Counted from the first letter of the stretch, positions 37,245-45,941 are shown. The stretch is DNA of 50,216 nt from Rubellimicrobium roseum (GCF_006152145.1 NZ_VDFV01000026.1:1-50216); one strand, 5' to 3'. Made by a program: numbers and translations. The notes: a model not told the origin generated them from the letters alone.

Positions 37245-37913
37245 TTACGCGGCGGCGAGCTGGCCCACGAGCCCGCGGAAAAGCGCCAGCCCATCCGTTC
37301 CTCCGTGGCCGGGATCCGCCGCCCGCTCGGGGTGCGGCATCAGCCCCAGGACGCGGCGGTTGGCGGACAGCACGCCCGCGATATCCTCGACCGACCCGTT
37401 GAGCGAGGATGCGTAGGTGAAGGCCACCCGGTCCTCGTCCCGCAGCCGCGCCAGCGTCTCGTCGTCGGCGAAGTAGTTGCCGTCGTGGTGGGCGACGGGG
37501 AAGCGCACCTCCTGCCCGGCCTCGTAGCCTTCGGTGAAGGCGCTGTTGGTGGTGGCCACCCGCAGGGCGGCCTCCCGACAGATGAACTTCAGCCCGGCGT
37601 TGCGCATCAGCGCGCCGGGCAGGAGCCCCATCTCGGTCAGGACCTGGAAGCCGTTGCAGACGCCCAGAACGTAGCCGCCGCGCCGGGCGTGCGCCTGGAC
37701 GGCCGTCCCGATGGGCGAGCGCGCCGCGATGGCCCCGCAGCGCAGGTAGTCGCCGAACGAGAAGCCGCCCGGCACCGCCACGAGGTCCGTCCCCGGCGGC
37801 AGCGCGTCGTCCTTGTGCCACGCCATGGTGACCTCCGCGCCCGCGTTGCGCAGCGCCACGGCAAGGTCGCGGTCGCAGTTGGACCCCGGAAAGACGACGA
37901 CGGCGGCCTTCAT
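37245..37913 (-). CDS. purQ: Phosphoribosylformylglycinamidine synthase, glutaminase subunit
   Basis: The 222-aa protein is the small-type Pur[18 protein letters not shown] at the N-terminus, the nucleophile in [11 protein letters not shown], and the His/Glu pair in [10 protein letters not shown]. It supplies ammonia to PurL together with PurS. A GAGGAG Shine-Dalgarno lies 7 nt before the ATG. It is downstream of purC and purS on the same strand but separated from purS by an alcohol dehydrogenase gene. Confidence 0.96.
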   Translation of the reverse strand: MKAAVVVFPGSNCDRDLAVALRNAGAEVTMAWHKDDALPPGTDLVAVPGGFSFGDYLRCGAIAARSPIGTAVQAHARRGGYVLGVCNGFQVLTEMGLLPGALMRNAGLKFICREAALRVATTNSAFTEGYEAGQEVRFPVAHHDGNYFADDETLARLRDEDRVAFTYASSLNGSVEDIAGVLSANRRVLGLMPHPERAADPGHGGTDGLALFRGLVGQLAAA

Positions 37914-37990
37914 GGCGGCACTCCTCTGGCAGGTTGCGCCCTTAACACCCGCGGCCCCTGCCCCGTCAACCCGGCAGGCAGCCCCGGGGA

Positions 37991-39028
37991 TCAGGCGCGG
38001 AAGTCGGTGACGACCGCGGCGCCCGGCGACGTGGGGCCGTCCATGGCCGCGAGCTCCCCGGAGACGGCCGAGAGCGGCACCTCGCGCGACACCAGCGGCG
38101 AAAGGTCCACCCGCCCCGCCTCGATCAGCCCGAGGAGCGACGGGTAGCGCCAGGCCGGCATCCCGCGCGTCCCGAAGAGCGAAAGCTGGCCGGAATAGAC
38201 GGCCATCATGTCGATCTCCATCCGCGCGTCCTTGAGGTCCGGCAGGCCAACCTGAACGTGCCGGCCCAAGGGGCGCAGGCAGCGGATCGAGGCGTCCACG
38301 GTGACCGGGGCGCCCAAGGCCTCAAGGCTCAGATGCGCGCCGCCGCCCGTGAGGTCCCGGACCGCCTGCGCCGCGTCGCCGTCGCGCGCGTTCACGACCG
38401 CCTCGGCCCCGAGTTGCAGGGCAAGTTCCAGCTTCTCCGGCACCACGTCCACGGCCACGACACGCGCGCCCATGGCCTGCCCCAGGATCACCGCCGCAAG
38501 GCCGATCCCGCCCGTGCCGTGGACCGCCAGCCATTCGCCCGGCTTCAGCGCCGCGCGCCCCGTGAGCGCCTGCCAGACGGTCGTCACCCGGCAGCCCAGC
38601 CCCGCTGCGAGCGTGGGCGAAAGCGCCTCAGGCAGCCGCGCGAGGTTGTGGCCGCGCGGCACGGCGACGTATTCCGCGAAGGCGCCCTGGGTCGAGAAGC
38701 CCGGTACGATCTGGTCGGCGCAGGTGGTGGACTCGCCCGCGCGGCAGGCCGGGCAGTCGCCGCAGGACAGGATGAAGGGCGCCACCACGCGGTCGCCCAC
38801 GGCCCAGCGGGCGCGGAGCCCCGCCTCGACGACCTCGCCGCAGTATTCGTGGCCCAGGATGTGCCCCGGCCTCACCAGCCGGTGCTCGCCCGTCCAGCCG
38901 TGCCAGTCCGAGCGGCAGACCCCGCAGGCCAGCACCCGCAGCACGACCCCGTCCTCGGGACAGGCGGGCTCGGGTCGGTCCTCGATGACGAGCGGCGCGC
39001 GGAATTCCGCAAGGACCGCCGCGCGCAT
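37991..39028 (-). CDS. Zinc-dependent alcohol dehydrogenase family protein
   Basis: The 345-aa medium-chain dehydrogenase has the catalytic zinc ligands in [12 protein letters not shown] and GHEYCGEV, the structural zinc Cys cluster [15 protein letters not shown], and the NAD(P)-binding [19 protein letters not shown]. The alcohol substrate is unknown. Its ATG overlaps the purS stop (ATGA), and purQ follows after 77 bp, so it is placed within the purine cluster. Read-through expression with purC/purS is expected. Confidence 0.9.
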   Translation of the reverse strand: MRAAVLAEFRAPLVIEDRPEPACPEDGVVLRVLACGVCRSDWHGWTGEHRLVRPGHILGHEYCGEVVEAGLRARWAVGDRVVAPFILSCGDCPACRAGESTTCADQIVPGFSTQGAFAEYVAVPRGHNLARLPEALSPTLAAGLGCRVTTVWQALTGRAALKPGEWLAVHGTGGIGLAAVILGQAMGARVVAVDVVPEKLELALQLGAEAVVNARDGDAAQAVRDLTGGGAHLSLEALGAPVTVDASIRCLRPLGRHVQVGLPDLKDARMEIDMMAVYSGQLSLFGTRGMPAWRYPSLLGLIEAGRVDLSPLVSREVPLSAVSGELAAMDGPTSPGAAVVTDFRA

Positions 39029-39267
39029 CAGGCGATCTCGATGCGGTAGCTCTCGATCACGGTGTTGGCGAGCAGTTTCTCGCACATGGCGCGGACCTCG
39101 GTCTCGGCTGCGGCGCGGTCGGCCGCCGTGAGGTCGAGCTCGATCACCTTGCCCTGGCGGACGCCGTGGACGCCCTCGAAACCCAGGCTGCCCAGGGCGC
39201 GGCGCACGGCCTCGCCCTGCGGGTCGAGCACGCCATTCTTGAGCATCACGGTGACGGTGGCCTTCAT
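39028..39267 (-). CDS. purS: Phosphoribosylformylglycinamidine synthase subunit PurS
   Basis: The 79-aa protein starts MKATVTVMLKNGVLDPQGEAV and contains GFEGVHGVRQGKVIELDL, as in PurS. It forms the FGAM synthase complex with PurL and PurQ and carries ammonia between the subunits. It lies 11 bp after purC on the same strand, and its stop overlaps the alcohol dehydrogenase start. purL itself is not in the window. Confidence 0.95.
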   Translation of the reverse strand: MKATVTVMLKNGVLDPQGEAVRRALGSLGFEGVHGVRQGKVIELDLTAADRAAAETEVRAMCEKLLANTVIESYRIEIA

Positions 39268-39278
39268 CGAGCGAGCCT

Positions 39279-40043
39279 TCAGTTGATGAGCGTGGGCTTG
39301 GGGCGGTGCGTGACGTTCGAGGGCAGGACGCCCAGCCGCCGCGCGACCTCGGTATAGGCCTCGGTCAGCGACCCGAGGTCCTTGCGGAACACGTCCTTGT
39401 CGAGCTTGCGGCCGGTCTCGATGTCCCAGAGGCGGCAGGAATCGGGGCTGATCTCGTCGGCGATGACGAGGCGGGGGTAGTCGCCGTCCCAGATGCGGCC
39501 GATCTCGATCTTAAAGTCGACGAGCTTGATGCCCACGCCCATGAAGACGCCCGACAGGAAGTCGTTGACCCGCAGCGCGAGCGCCACGATGTCGTCGAGG
39601 TCCTGCTGCGAGGCCCAGTTGAAGGCGATGACATATTCCTCGGGCACCAGCGGGTCGCCTAGGCGGTCGTCCTTATAGCAGAACTCCACGATGGGCCGGG
39701 GAAGCTGCTGCCCTTCGGGCAGGCCCAGCCGCTGCGCCATGGAGCCCGCGGCGAAGTTGCGCACGATCACCTCGAGCGGGATGATCTCGACCTGCCGGAC
39801 AAGCTGCTCGCGCATGTTGAGGCGGCGGATGAAGTGCGTGGGCACGCCGATCTGGTTAAGGCCGTTCATGAAGAACTCGGACAGGCGGTTGTTCAGGACG
39901 CCCTTGCCCTCGAAGATCTCCTTCTTGGCGCCGTTCCCGGCCGTCGCGTCGTCCTTGAAGTACTGAACGAGAGTCCCGGGCTCCGGCCCTTCGTACAGGA
40001 TCTTCGCCTTGCCTTCGTAGATCTTCTTGCGGCGCGGTGCCAT
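39279..40043 (-). CDS. purC: SAICAR synthetase
   Basis: The 254-aa enzyme ligates aspartate to CAIR in purine synthesis. Signatures are [14 protein letters not shown] at the N-terminus, [18 protein letters not shown] in the middle, and [10 protein letters not shown] and [16 protein letters not shown]. The ATG at 40041-40043 has GGAG upstream; the longer open frame is a shadow. A 7-bp perfect inverted repeat is found 28 to 49 bp upstream of the start. It leads purC-purS. Confidence 0.96.
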   Translation of the reverse strand: MAPRRKKIYEGKAKILYEGPEPGTLVQYFKDDATAGNGAKKEIFEGKGVLNNRLSEFFMNGLNQIGVPTHFIRRLNMREQLVRQVEIIPLEVIVRNFAAGSMAQRLGLPEGQQLPRPIVEFCYKDDRLGDPLVPEEYVIAFNWASQQDLDDIVALALRVNDFLSGVFMGVGIKLVDFKIEIGRIWDGDYPRLVIADEISPDSCRLWDIETGRKLDKDVFRKDLGSLTEAYTEVARRLGVLPSNVTHRPKPTLIN

Positions 40044-40071
40044 GGGGGCTCCTCGGGTCGGGGACCCGCTC

Positions 40072-40092
40072 ATGTGAGGTTGGCGCTCACAT
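40072..40092. promoter_or_regulatory. Inverted repeat in the purC leader/promoter
   Basis: ATGTGAG (40072-40078) and CTCACAT (40086-40092) are perfect inverted copies around a 7-bp spacer. They lie between purC and the divergent zeta-subunit gene. It could be an operator for a dimeric repressor of either gene. Confidence 0.4.
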
Positions 40093-40191
40093 ACGGCAAG
40101 GCCCCCTTGCGGGCAAGCCACCCCGGGGCCATACCGGAGCCGAGTGGCCGCGGGCAGGCTCCCGCGGCAAATGCCAGGAGGACCCGAGTCC

Positions 40192-40509
40192 ATGACCACC
40201 TTCGACGATCGCGAGCGCGCCTTCGAAGCCAAGTTCGCCCACGACGCCGAGATGCAGTTCAAGGCCGAGGCGCGGCGCGACCGGCTGCTGGGCCTCTGGG
40301 CCGCGGGCCTCCTGGGCAAGACAGGCCCCGAGGCCGAGGCCTACGCGCAGGAGATCATCCGCGCCGACCTGCGCTCGGCCGGCGAGGAGGACGTGTTCCA
40401 GAAGATCCGCGACGACCTGGGCGGCCGCGCCGACGACGCCGCGATCCGCGGCCGGATGCAGGCCTTCCTGAGCGAGGCCAAGGTCCAGATCATGAACGAG
40501 GTGGGCTGA
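40192..40509 (+). CDS. ATP synthase inhibitor zeta subunit (DUF1476)
   Basis: The 105-aa protein matches DUF1476: [19 protein letters not shown] at the N-terminus, [18 protein letters not shown] in the middle, and [19 protein letters not shown] at the end. In Paracoccus denitrificans this family is the zeta subunit, which inhibits reverse rotation of the F1-ATPase through its N-terminal segment. AGGAGG lies upstream of the ATG. It is monocistronic, with a terminator after it, and divergent from purC. Confidence 0.9.
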   Translation: MTTFDDRERAFEAKFAHDAEMQFKAEARRDRLLGLWAAGLLGKTGPEAEAYAQEIIRADLRSAGEEDVFQKIRDDLGGRADDAAIRGRMQAFLSEAKVQIMNEVG

Positions 40510-40518
40510 GGCCCCGGC

Positions 40519-40542
40519 GGCCGGGCGCGACCTCGCCCGGCC
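40519..40542 (+). terminator. Terminator hairpin after the zeta-subunit gene
   Basis: GGCCGGGCG (40519-40527) and CGCCCGGCC (40534-40542) form a perfect 9-bp stem with a 6-nt loop, followed by AATTAA. It is 9 bp after the stop codon. Confidence 0.6.
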
Positions 40543-40544
40543 AA

Positions 40545-40559
40545 TTAACCTCGTCTTCA
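40545..40559. promoter_or_regulatory. CtrA-like site upstream of the DUF2156-type gene
   Basis: TTAACCTCGTCTTCA fits TTAA-N7-TTAA with two mismatches and shares TTAACC-x-CGTCTT with the site at 26558. It lies about 62 bp upstream of the gene start. Pattern match only. Confidence 0.28.
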
Positions 40560-40620
40560 TCGGCCTTCGGCAGGATGGGCGCTGGCAGGGATTCGGCCCT
40601 GCGCCCGACCCGGAGGCTCG

Positions 40621-41715
40621 ATGAGGCTGCTCCCCCTTTCCCCGCTTCTCGATGCGACCGGCCCGTCGCGCGACCGGGCCTTGGCCCGTGCGCCGCAGGC
40701 CGAATGGGGCCTCGCGCATCAGGGGGCCCGCATCCTCCTGTCGCGCGACCAGGCCACAAGCTGGCTCGTGCGCCGCGCGGGGGCCTGCCTCGTGGCGCTG
40801 GGCCGCCCCCTGGGCGCCGCGGACCTCGGGGCCTTCGCCCGGACAGCTCGGCGGCAGGGGCTTCGTCCCGTTCTGTACAAGTGCGATGCCCCGACGGCCT
40901 CGGCCGCCCGCGCGGCGGGATGGCGGGTCGTACGGGTGGGGCACGAGGCCGTGCTCGATCTGGCCACCTGGAGCGCCGACAGGCCCGCCTGTCGCCAGCT
41001 CCGCCGGAAGCTGCGCGCGGCCAGCGCGGCCGGGGTGGAGGTGACCCCCGCGGCCGAGCTGCCCCTTGCCCGCATGGAGGCCGTCGCCCGCGACTGGGCC
41101 GCCTGCCACGGGGGCGAACGCGGCTTCTCCATGGGGCGCTTCGACCCACGGCTCCTCGGCCGGCAGCAGGTGCTGCTGGCCTGGGCCGGCGGTCGGCTGG
41201 TCGCCTTCGCGAGCTTCCACACCGCCCGGAACGAATGGACCTTGGACCTCATGCGCCACTCCGGGGCGCCGGACGGCACCATGCACGCCTTGATCGCCGA
41301 AGCCGTCATCCGGGCCCGCGCGGCCGGCGTCGCGCGGCTGAGCCTCGCCGCCATCCCCGAACCGACGCCAGGCCGGAGCTGGCTGCGGGCCCTGGGGCTC
41401 GGGTCCTGCGGGCTCGCTCAGTTCAAGGGGGCCTTCGGGCCGCGGCATCTGCCGCGCTACGCGGCGGCGCCGGGACGGCTGGCGCTGGCGCTGGGGCTCG
41501 CGTCGGTCGCCCGGGCCATCCGCCGGCCGGGTCCCCTGCCCCCATCGGAACTGAGGTCGCCCGTGCCGCCGACGACGTGGCGCACGCGGCGGCTGGAAAC
41601 TCGGCGTCCGGCGCCCCACTTTGGGTTTGAACCCGCGCCCGTGCCATGCGATGCGCGGCCCGCGCAACCGCGGCCTGCGCCCCGCGCCCTCTCGGGCCAG
41701 CGCCCGCCGCCCTGA
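40621..41715 (+). CDS. Phosphatidylglycerol lysyltransferase-like (DUF2156) protein
   Basis: The 364-aa protein resembles the soluble GNAT-like catalytic domain of MprF/LysX: SRDQATSWLVRRAGACLVALG, CRQLRRKLRAASAAGVEV, ERGFSMGRFDPRLLGRQQV and MRHSGAPDGTMHALIAEA. It has no membrane-spanning flippase domain. The last 60 residues are Pro/Arg-rich and look disordered. Family members transfer amino acids to lipids, but the acceptor here is unknown. GGAGG lies 5 nt before the ATG. It is 10 bp upstream of the homocysteine methyltransferase gene. Confidence 0.72.
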   Translation: MRLLPLSPLLDATGPSRDRALARAPQAEWGLAHQGARILLSRDQATSWLVRRAGACLVALGRPLGAADLGAFARTARRQGLRPVLYKCDAPTASAARAAGWRVVRVGHEAVLDLATWSADRPACRQLRRKLRAASAAGVEVTPAAELPLARMEAVARDWAACHGGERGFSMGRFDPRLLGRQQVLLAWAGGRLVAFASFHTARNEWTLDLMRHSGAPDGTMHALIAEAVIRARAAGVARLSLAAIPEPTPGRSWLRALGLGSCGLAQFKGAFGPRHLPRYAAAPGRLALALGLASVARAIRRPGPLPPSELRSPVPPTTWRTRRLETRRPAPHFGFEPAPVPCDARPAQPRPAPRALSGQRPPP

Positions 41716-41725
41716 GAGACACAGC

Positions 41726-42736
41726 ATGACCAACGCCCTGTCCCGCCTGCTCGAAACCCGTGATTGGCTCCTGACCGATGGCGCGACGGGCACGAACCTC
41801 TTCAACATGGGCCTGGCCTCGGGCGACGCGCCCGAGCTGTGGAACGTCGACCACCCCGAGCGCATCCGCGCGCTTTACCAGGGCTGGGTGGATGCGGGCT
41901 CGGACATCTTCCTCACCAACACCTTCGGCGCCAATGCCGCGCGGCTGAAGCTGCACAGCGCCGAGGGACGGGTGCGCGAGCTGAACCGCGCCGCGACCGA
42001 GATCGCGCGCGACGTGGCCGACAAGGCCGGTCGCCCGGTGATCGTCGCAGGCGACGTCGGTCCCACGGGCGAGATCATGGCGCCCATGGGCTCGCTGACG
42101 CACGAAACGGCGGTGGAGATCTTCCAGGAGCAGGCCGAGGCGTTGAAGGAAGCCGGCGCCGACGTGCTCTGGGTCGAGACCATCAGCGCCGCCGAGGAGT
42201 TCCGCGCCGCCGCCGAGGCCTTCGCCCGCGCGGACATGCCCTGGTGCGGGACCATGAGCTTCGACACGGCCGGGCGGACCATGATGGGCCTGACCTCGGC
42301 CGACATGGTGAAGATGGTGGGCAAGCTGCCCAACCCGCCCCTGGCCTTCGGCGCCAACTGCGGCGTCGGCGCCTCGGACCTGCTGCGCACCGTGCTGGGC
42401 TTCGCCGCTGCCGGGCCCGAGCGTCCGATCGTCGCCAAGGGCAACGCCGGCGTCCCTCGCTACCACGAGGGGCACATCCACTACGACGGCACGCCCGAGC
42501 TGATGGGCGAATACGCCGTGCTGGCCCGCGACGCGGGCGCCACGATCATCGGTGGCTGCTGCGGCACGATGACGGATCACCTGCGCGCCATGCGCGAGGC
42601 GCTGGAGAGCCGCCCTCGGGGCGAGCGGCCGACCCTGGAGATCATCGCCGAGCGGCTGGGCGGCTTCTCCTCGGCCACCGACGGCACCGGAGACGAGCCG
42701 GCCGCCCGTCGCGGCAGCCGCCGCGGACGCGGCTGA
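41726..42736 (+). CDS. Homocysteine S-methyltransferase (Bmt / split MetH catalytic part)
   Basis: The 336-aa zinc enzyme has the homocysteine-methyltransferase fold: LLTDGATGTNLFNMGL at the N-terminus, FLTNTFGANAARL, and the zinc Cys212 in GANCGVG and Cys278/Cys279 in GGCCGT. It is annotated as betaine-homocysteine methyltransferase in many Rhodobacterales. In Phaeobacter a related gene works as the homocysteine part of a methionine synthase divided over several proteins. The matching corrinoid protein is encoded 1.9 kb downstream. The C-terminus is Arg-rich. A terminator follows. Confidence 0.85.
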   Translation: MTNALSRLLETRDWLLTDGATGTNLFNMGLASGDAPELWNVDHPERIRALYQGWVDAGSDIFLTNTFGANAARLKLHSAEGRVRELNRAATEIARDVADKAGRPVIVAGDVGPTGEIMAPMGSLTHETAVEIFQEQAEALKEAGADVLWVETISAAEEFRAAAEAFARADMPWCGTMSFDTAGRTMMGLTSADMVKMVGKLPNPPLAFGANCGVGASDLLRTVLGFAAAGPERPIVAKGNAGVPRYHEGHIHYDGTPELMGEYAVLARDAGATIIGGCCGTMTDHLRAMREALESRPRGERPTLEIIAERLGGFSSATDGTGDEPAARRGSRRGRG

Positions 42737-42754
42737 AGCGCCAGAGTTCGGGAA

Positions 42755-42784
42755 GGGTCCTAGGGCCTTCATGGCCTGGGACCC
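42755..42784 (+). terminator. Terminator hairpin after the homocysteine methyltransferase gene
   Basis: The arms 42755-42767 (GGGTCCTAGGGCC) and 42773-42784 (GGCCTGGGACCC) pair over about 12 bp with one bulge, 18 bp after the stop. No T run follows, so efficiency is uncertain. Confidence 0.5.
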
Positions 42785-43151
42785 GCCAGTGTGGTGTGGG
42801 TTGGGCCGGCAGATGTCGACGGGCATGAGCCCGGCCTTCCTAGATCCCCATGATTGCAACGGCTGGCTTTCCGGGCGATCAGACCTAATGAACCTGATCC
42901 GTACGCTCGTCCGAACGATTGGTGTGGTCATGGACCGCGCCAAACGAGTCTGAGCGAGCCGGCCTTGGTAAGCCGATCCACGAGCGGCAGGGCCGGCGCT
43001 GTGAACCGGCATCGACAGTTCGCCTCCAAGGTCGCCGGCGCTGTCCGGGATGTTCATGTGCCGCGGCCGGTTTACCATCTAAATCCCCTCAAGCACTTAC
43101 ATTTTCCCCTCCAGATTCCCATATCCTTCTGGTCAGCACGGAGATCATGGG
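42785..43151. other. Gene-poor interval of about 367 bp
   Basis: The interval between the terminator and the 76-aa gene shows no convincing coding frame; a 60-codon frame at 42771-42953 starts inside the terminator and is unlikely. GC is lower than in the neighbours, with T- and A-rich stretches toward 43070-43130, just before the next gene. No tRNA, repeat or insertion sequence end was recognised. Confidence 0.35.
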
Positions 43152-43382
43152 ATGCAACTGGACGGACATCGGGTCCTGCGGAAGGGCCATACGCGGCGGC
43201 GCTACGGGGCGGTCGACGCAGGTGTGACGACACGGGTCAGCGACGATGGGCGAGAGCTTCTGTTCGAGTCCTCGATCCCCGTGTCCAAGGGGTTCTCGGA
43301 CGTGCGCTTCGTCCTGCCGGTCGAGGCGCTTCCCGAGTTGATGCGGCTCGCGCTGGGACCGCGTCAGAACAGCGAAAGCTGA
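43152..43382 (+). CDS. 76-aa hypothetical protein
   Basis: The product MQLDGHRVLRKGHTRRRYGAV begins the frame; it has a basic N-terminus, then strands (TTRVSDDGRELLFESSIPV) and FSDVRFVLPVEALPEL near the end. Its composition is protein-like and its GC pattern fits the genome. It overlaps the end of the convergent radical SAM gene by 19 bp. No domain is recognised. Confidence 0.55.
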   Translation: MQLDGHRVLRKGHTRRRYGAVDAGVTTRVSDDGRELLFESSIPVSKGFSDVRFVLPVEALPELMRLALGPRQNSES

Positions 43383-44446
43383 GGGTCCGGCTCGCGCGGG
43401 ACCCGGAACAGATCGGATCTCGGCGGCGGAAGCTCTTTCAGGCCGAGCCGCCGCGTGGCCAGGTCGAAGCGCGACCGGAGGAGCCGCGCCCACGCGCCTT
43501 GGCCCGTCATCCGCGTTCCCCAGTCGGGGTCGTAGTCTCGTCCGCCATGAAGCTCGCGCAGGCGGGCCATGACGCGGGCGGCGCGGTCAGGAAAACGCTC
43601 TTCGAGCCAGGTACGAAAGAGCGTGGCCACCTCGCGCGGGAGGCGCAGGACGGTGGCGCTGGCCGCGCGCGCGCCAGCTTGGGCGGCGGCCGACAGGATG
43701 GCTTCGATCTCGTGGTCGGTCAGGCCCGGAATCACGGGCGAGACCTGCACCCGAACCGGCACCCCGGCCTCGGTGAGGCGCCGAACTGTCTCCAGCCGGC
43801 GAAGCGGCGACGGCGCACGAGGCTCCATGACGCGCGCGACGCCCGGATCGAGCGTGGTCACCGAGAGGCCCACCTGAACGAGGCCCTGTGCCGCGAGAGG
43901 CGCGAGAAGGTCGAGGTCGCGCTCGACCAGCGTCCCTCGGGTCGTGATCGTGAAGGGATGCCGATGCGCGGCCAGGACCTCGAGAAGGCGACGGGTGATC
44001 CGGCGGTCGCGCTCGATGGGCTGGTAGGGGTCGGTGGCCGTCCCGAGCGCGATGACACGGGCCACGTAGCCCCTCGCCCCAAGCTCGCGCGCCAGAATCT
44101 CGGGCGCCTGTGGCTTGGCGATGAGCCGGGTCTCGAAGTCCAGACCGGGCGACAGCCCAAGCCAGGCGTGCATGGGCCGGGCGTAGCAGTAGATGCAGCC
44201 ATGCTCGCAGCCGCGATACGGGTTGAGCGAACGGTCGAAGGGCACGTCGGGCGATTCGTTGGACGTGATGACCTTGCGCGGGCGTTCCTCTGTCACTTCG
44301 GTGCGCAGCGGCGGCAGCGTCTCATCCGAAGCCCAGCCATCGTCGAACGCCGAGCGGACATAGGGCTCGTACCGTCCGGAGGCGTTGCCGGTGGCGGCGC
44401 GGCCGGGACGGCGGCTGGCGGGAATGGGCGATCCATCAGCATCCAT
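43364..44446 (-). CDS. PA0069-type radical SAM protein (SplB-like)
   Basis: The 360-aa protein has the radical SAM cluster Cys80-x3-Cys84-x2-Cys87 in YRGCEHGCIYCYARP, and TLVERDLDLLAPL and VQVSPVIPGLTDHE in the barrel. It belongs to the COG1533 group related to spore photoproduct lyase, often called DNA repair photolyase-like, though its substrate is not established. The ATG at 44444-44446 is chosen. A GTTC-N7-GTTC LexA box lies 14-28 bp upstream, implying SOS control and supporting a DNA-damage role. Confidence 0.88.
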   Translation of the reverse strand: MDADGSPIPASRRPGRAATGNASGRYEPYVRSAFDDGWASDETLPPLRTEVTEERPRKVITSNESPDVPFDRSLNPYRGCEHGCIYCYARPMHAWLGLSPGLDFETRLIAKPQAPEILARELGARGYVARVIALGTATDPYQPIERDRRITRRLLEVLAAHRHPFTITTRGTLVERDLDLLAPLAAQGLVQVGLSVTTLDPGVARVMEPRAPSPLRRLETVRRLTEAGVPVRVQVSPVIPGLTDHEIEAILSAAAQAGARAASATVLRLPREVATLFRTWLEERFPDRAARVMARLRELHGGRDYDPDWGTRMTGQGAWARLLRSRFDLATRRLGLKELPPPRSDLFRVPREPDPQLSLF

Positions 44447-44459
44447 GGGCCGATGATGC

Positions 44460-44474
44460 GAACATAGCAAGAAC
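44460..44474. promoter_or_regulatory. LexA (SOS) box upstream of the radical SAM gene
   Basis: GAACATAGCAAGAAC is a perfect GAAC-N7-GAAC (GTTC-N7-GTTC on the other strand), the alphaproteobacterial LexA operator. It sits 14 bp from the start codon of the minus-strand gene, well placed for repression. Confidence 0.65.
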
Positions 44475-44604
44475 ATGGCAAGTGGCGTCCTGCAGGGACC
44501 CTTGCCCTTTCGTCGGTTGCGGGGCAGGCCTTGTCGCAATTCGCCGTGCGCCCTGGACCCCTTCGGCGCACACAGACCCCAACCAACTAGCCGCAGGAGC
44601 CACC

Positions 44605-45303
44605 ATGGCCGACGACGAGATCATCCTGTCCGAACTCGACGACGAGGAGCTCGTCGCCCAGATGTTCGACGACCTCTACGATGGCCTCAAGGAGGAGATC
44701 GAGGAGGGCGTGAACATCCTGCTGGAGCGTGGCTGGACCCCCTACGACATCCTGACCAAGGCCCTCGTGGGCGGCATGACGGTCGTGGGCGCCGACTTCC
44801 GGGACGGCATCCTCTTCGTCCCCGAGGTGCTCCTGGCCGCCAACGCGATGAAGGGCGGGATGCATATCCTCAAGCCGCTGCTGGCCGAGACCGGCGCGCC
44901 GCGCGTGGGCAAGATGGTCATTGGCACCGTCAAGGGCGACATCCACGATATCGGCAAGAACCTCGTGTCGATGATGATGGAAGGCGCGGGCTTCGAGGTC
45001 GTGGATATCGGCATCAACAACGCCGTCGAGAAATACCTTGAGGCGCTGGAGACGGAGAAGCCCGACATCCTGGGCATGTCGGCGCTGCTGACCACGACGA
45101 TGCCTTACATGAAAGTCGTGATCGACACGATGAAGGAGAAGGGCATCCGCGACGACTTCATCGTGCTCGTGGGCGGCGCGCCGCTCAACGAGGAGTTCGG
45201 CCGCGCCATCGGGGCCGACGCCTATTGCCGCGACGCCGCCGTCGCCGTGGAGACCGCGAAGACCCTTGTCGCCCGCAAGCACAACCAACCCGCCGCCCAC
45301 TGA
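44605..45303 (+). CDS. Corrinoid (cobalamin-binding) methyltransferase protein
   Basis: The 232-aa protein has an N-terminal helical cap (ILLERGWTPYDILTKALVGGM) and a Rossmann-like B12 domain with the base-off motif Asp112-x-His114-x2-Gly117 (GDIHDIGKN), then DILGMSALLTTTMPYMK and VGGAPLNEEF. It carries methyl groups on its cobalt between methyltransferases. With Bmt nearby it is the expected B12 part of a split methionine synthase in Rhodobacterales. A service in another methylamine-type pathway is the alternative. GCAGGAG lies 7 nt before the ATG. Confidence 0.9.
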   Translation: MADDEIILSELDDEELVAQMFDDLYDGLKEEIEEGVNILLERGWTPYDILTKALVGGMTVVGADFRDGILFVPEVLLAANAMKGGMHILKPLLAETGAPRVGKMVIGTVKGDIHDIGKNLVSMMMEGAGFEVVDIGINNAVEKYLEALETEKPDILGMSALLTTTMPYMKVVIDTMKEKGIRDDFIVLVGGAPLNEEFGRAIGADAYCRDAAVAVETAKTLVARKHNQPAAH

Positions 45304-45916
45304 CGAGCGGCTGACGGTCGACGGCCTCGCCCCCGAGGGGCGGGGCCGCGTGCTGCTGATCGCTTGCGGGGCGCTCGCGCGCGAGATCCTGGCGATGAAG
45401 GAGGCCAACGGGTGGGATCACCTGGACCTCCAGTGCCTTCCCGCGATCCTGCACAACGCGCCGCAGCGGATTGTTCCGGCGGTTGAGACCGCGGTCGAGG
45501 CCGCGCGGGGGCGCTACGCGGAGATCTTCGTGGTCTACGCCGATTGCGGCACCGGGGGACTCCTGCAGGCGGCCTGCGATCGCCTGGGCGTCGGCATGGT
45601 CGAGGGGCCCCATTGCTACAGCTTCTTCGAGGGCAACGCCGTGTTCGCCGCGCGGGGCGAGGTCACGGCCTTCTACCTGACCGACTTCCTCGTCCGGCAG
45701 TTCGATGCCTTTGTCTGGCGGCCGCTGGGGCTCGACCGGCATCCGGAGCTGCGGGACATGTACTTCGGCAACTACGAGACGCTGGTCTACCAGGCGCAGA
45801 CCGACGACCCTCTGCTCACCGAAAAGGCGAAGGCCTGCGCGGAGCGGCTGGGCCTTGCCTTCGAGAGGCGGTTCACGGGCTACGGAGACCTTGGCGGGGT
45901 CCTGGGACGCTTGTAG
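45266..45916 (+). CDS. DUF1638 domain-containing protein
   Basis: The 216-aa protein shows DUF1638 features: LLIACGALAREILAMKEA, CLPAILHNAPQRIVPAVE, FVVYADCGTGGLLQAAC and GNYETLVYQAQTDDPLL. The family has no proven reaction but recurs next to corrinoid proteins and methyltransferases. The TTG start gives a 38-bp overlap with the corrinoid gene. No ATG or GTG precedes the conserved core, so the start is uncertain, but co-translation is clear. Confidence 0.82.
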   Translation: MSPASTTNPPPTDERLTVDGLAPEGRGRVLLIACGALAREILAMKEANGWDHLDLQCLPAILHNAPQRIVPAVETAVEAARGRYAEIFVVYADCGTGGLLQAACDRLGVGMVEGPHCYSFFEGNAVFAARGEVTAFYLTDFLVRQFDAFVWRPLGLDRHPELRDMYFGNYETLVYQAQTDDPLLTEKAKACAERLGLAFERRFTGYGDLGGVLGRL

Positions 45917-45926
45917 CGCAATTCGG

Positions 45927-45941
45927 TTAAGATCCGGTTGA
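45927..45941. promoter_or_regulatory. CtrA-like site between DUF1638 and sufE genes
   Basis: TTAAGATCCGGTTGA fits TTAA-N7-TTAA with one mismatch. It lies between convergent gene ends, so a regulatory role is doubtful. Confidence 0.2.

Noticed and set aside
42771-42953. 60-codon frame after the methyltransferase gene
   Set aside because: It starts within the terminator hairpin and lacks a ribosome binding site.
45927-45941. CtrA-like motif as a promoter element
   Set aside because: It lies between the 3' ends of two convergent genes, so a regulatory role is unlikely; listed only as a low-confidence pattern match.
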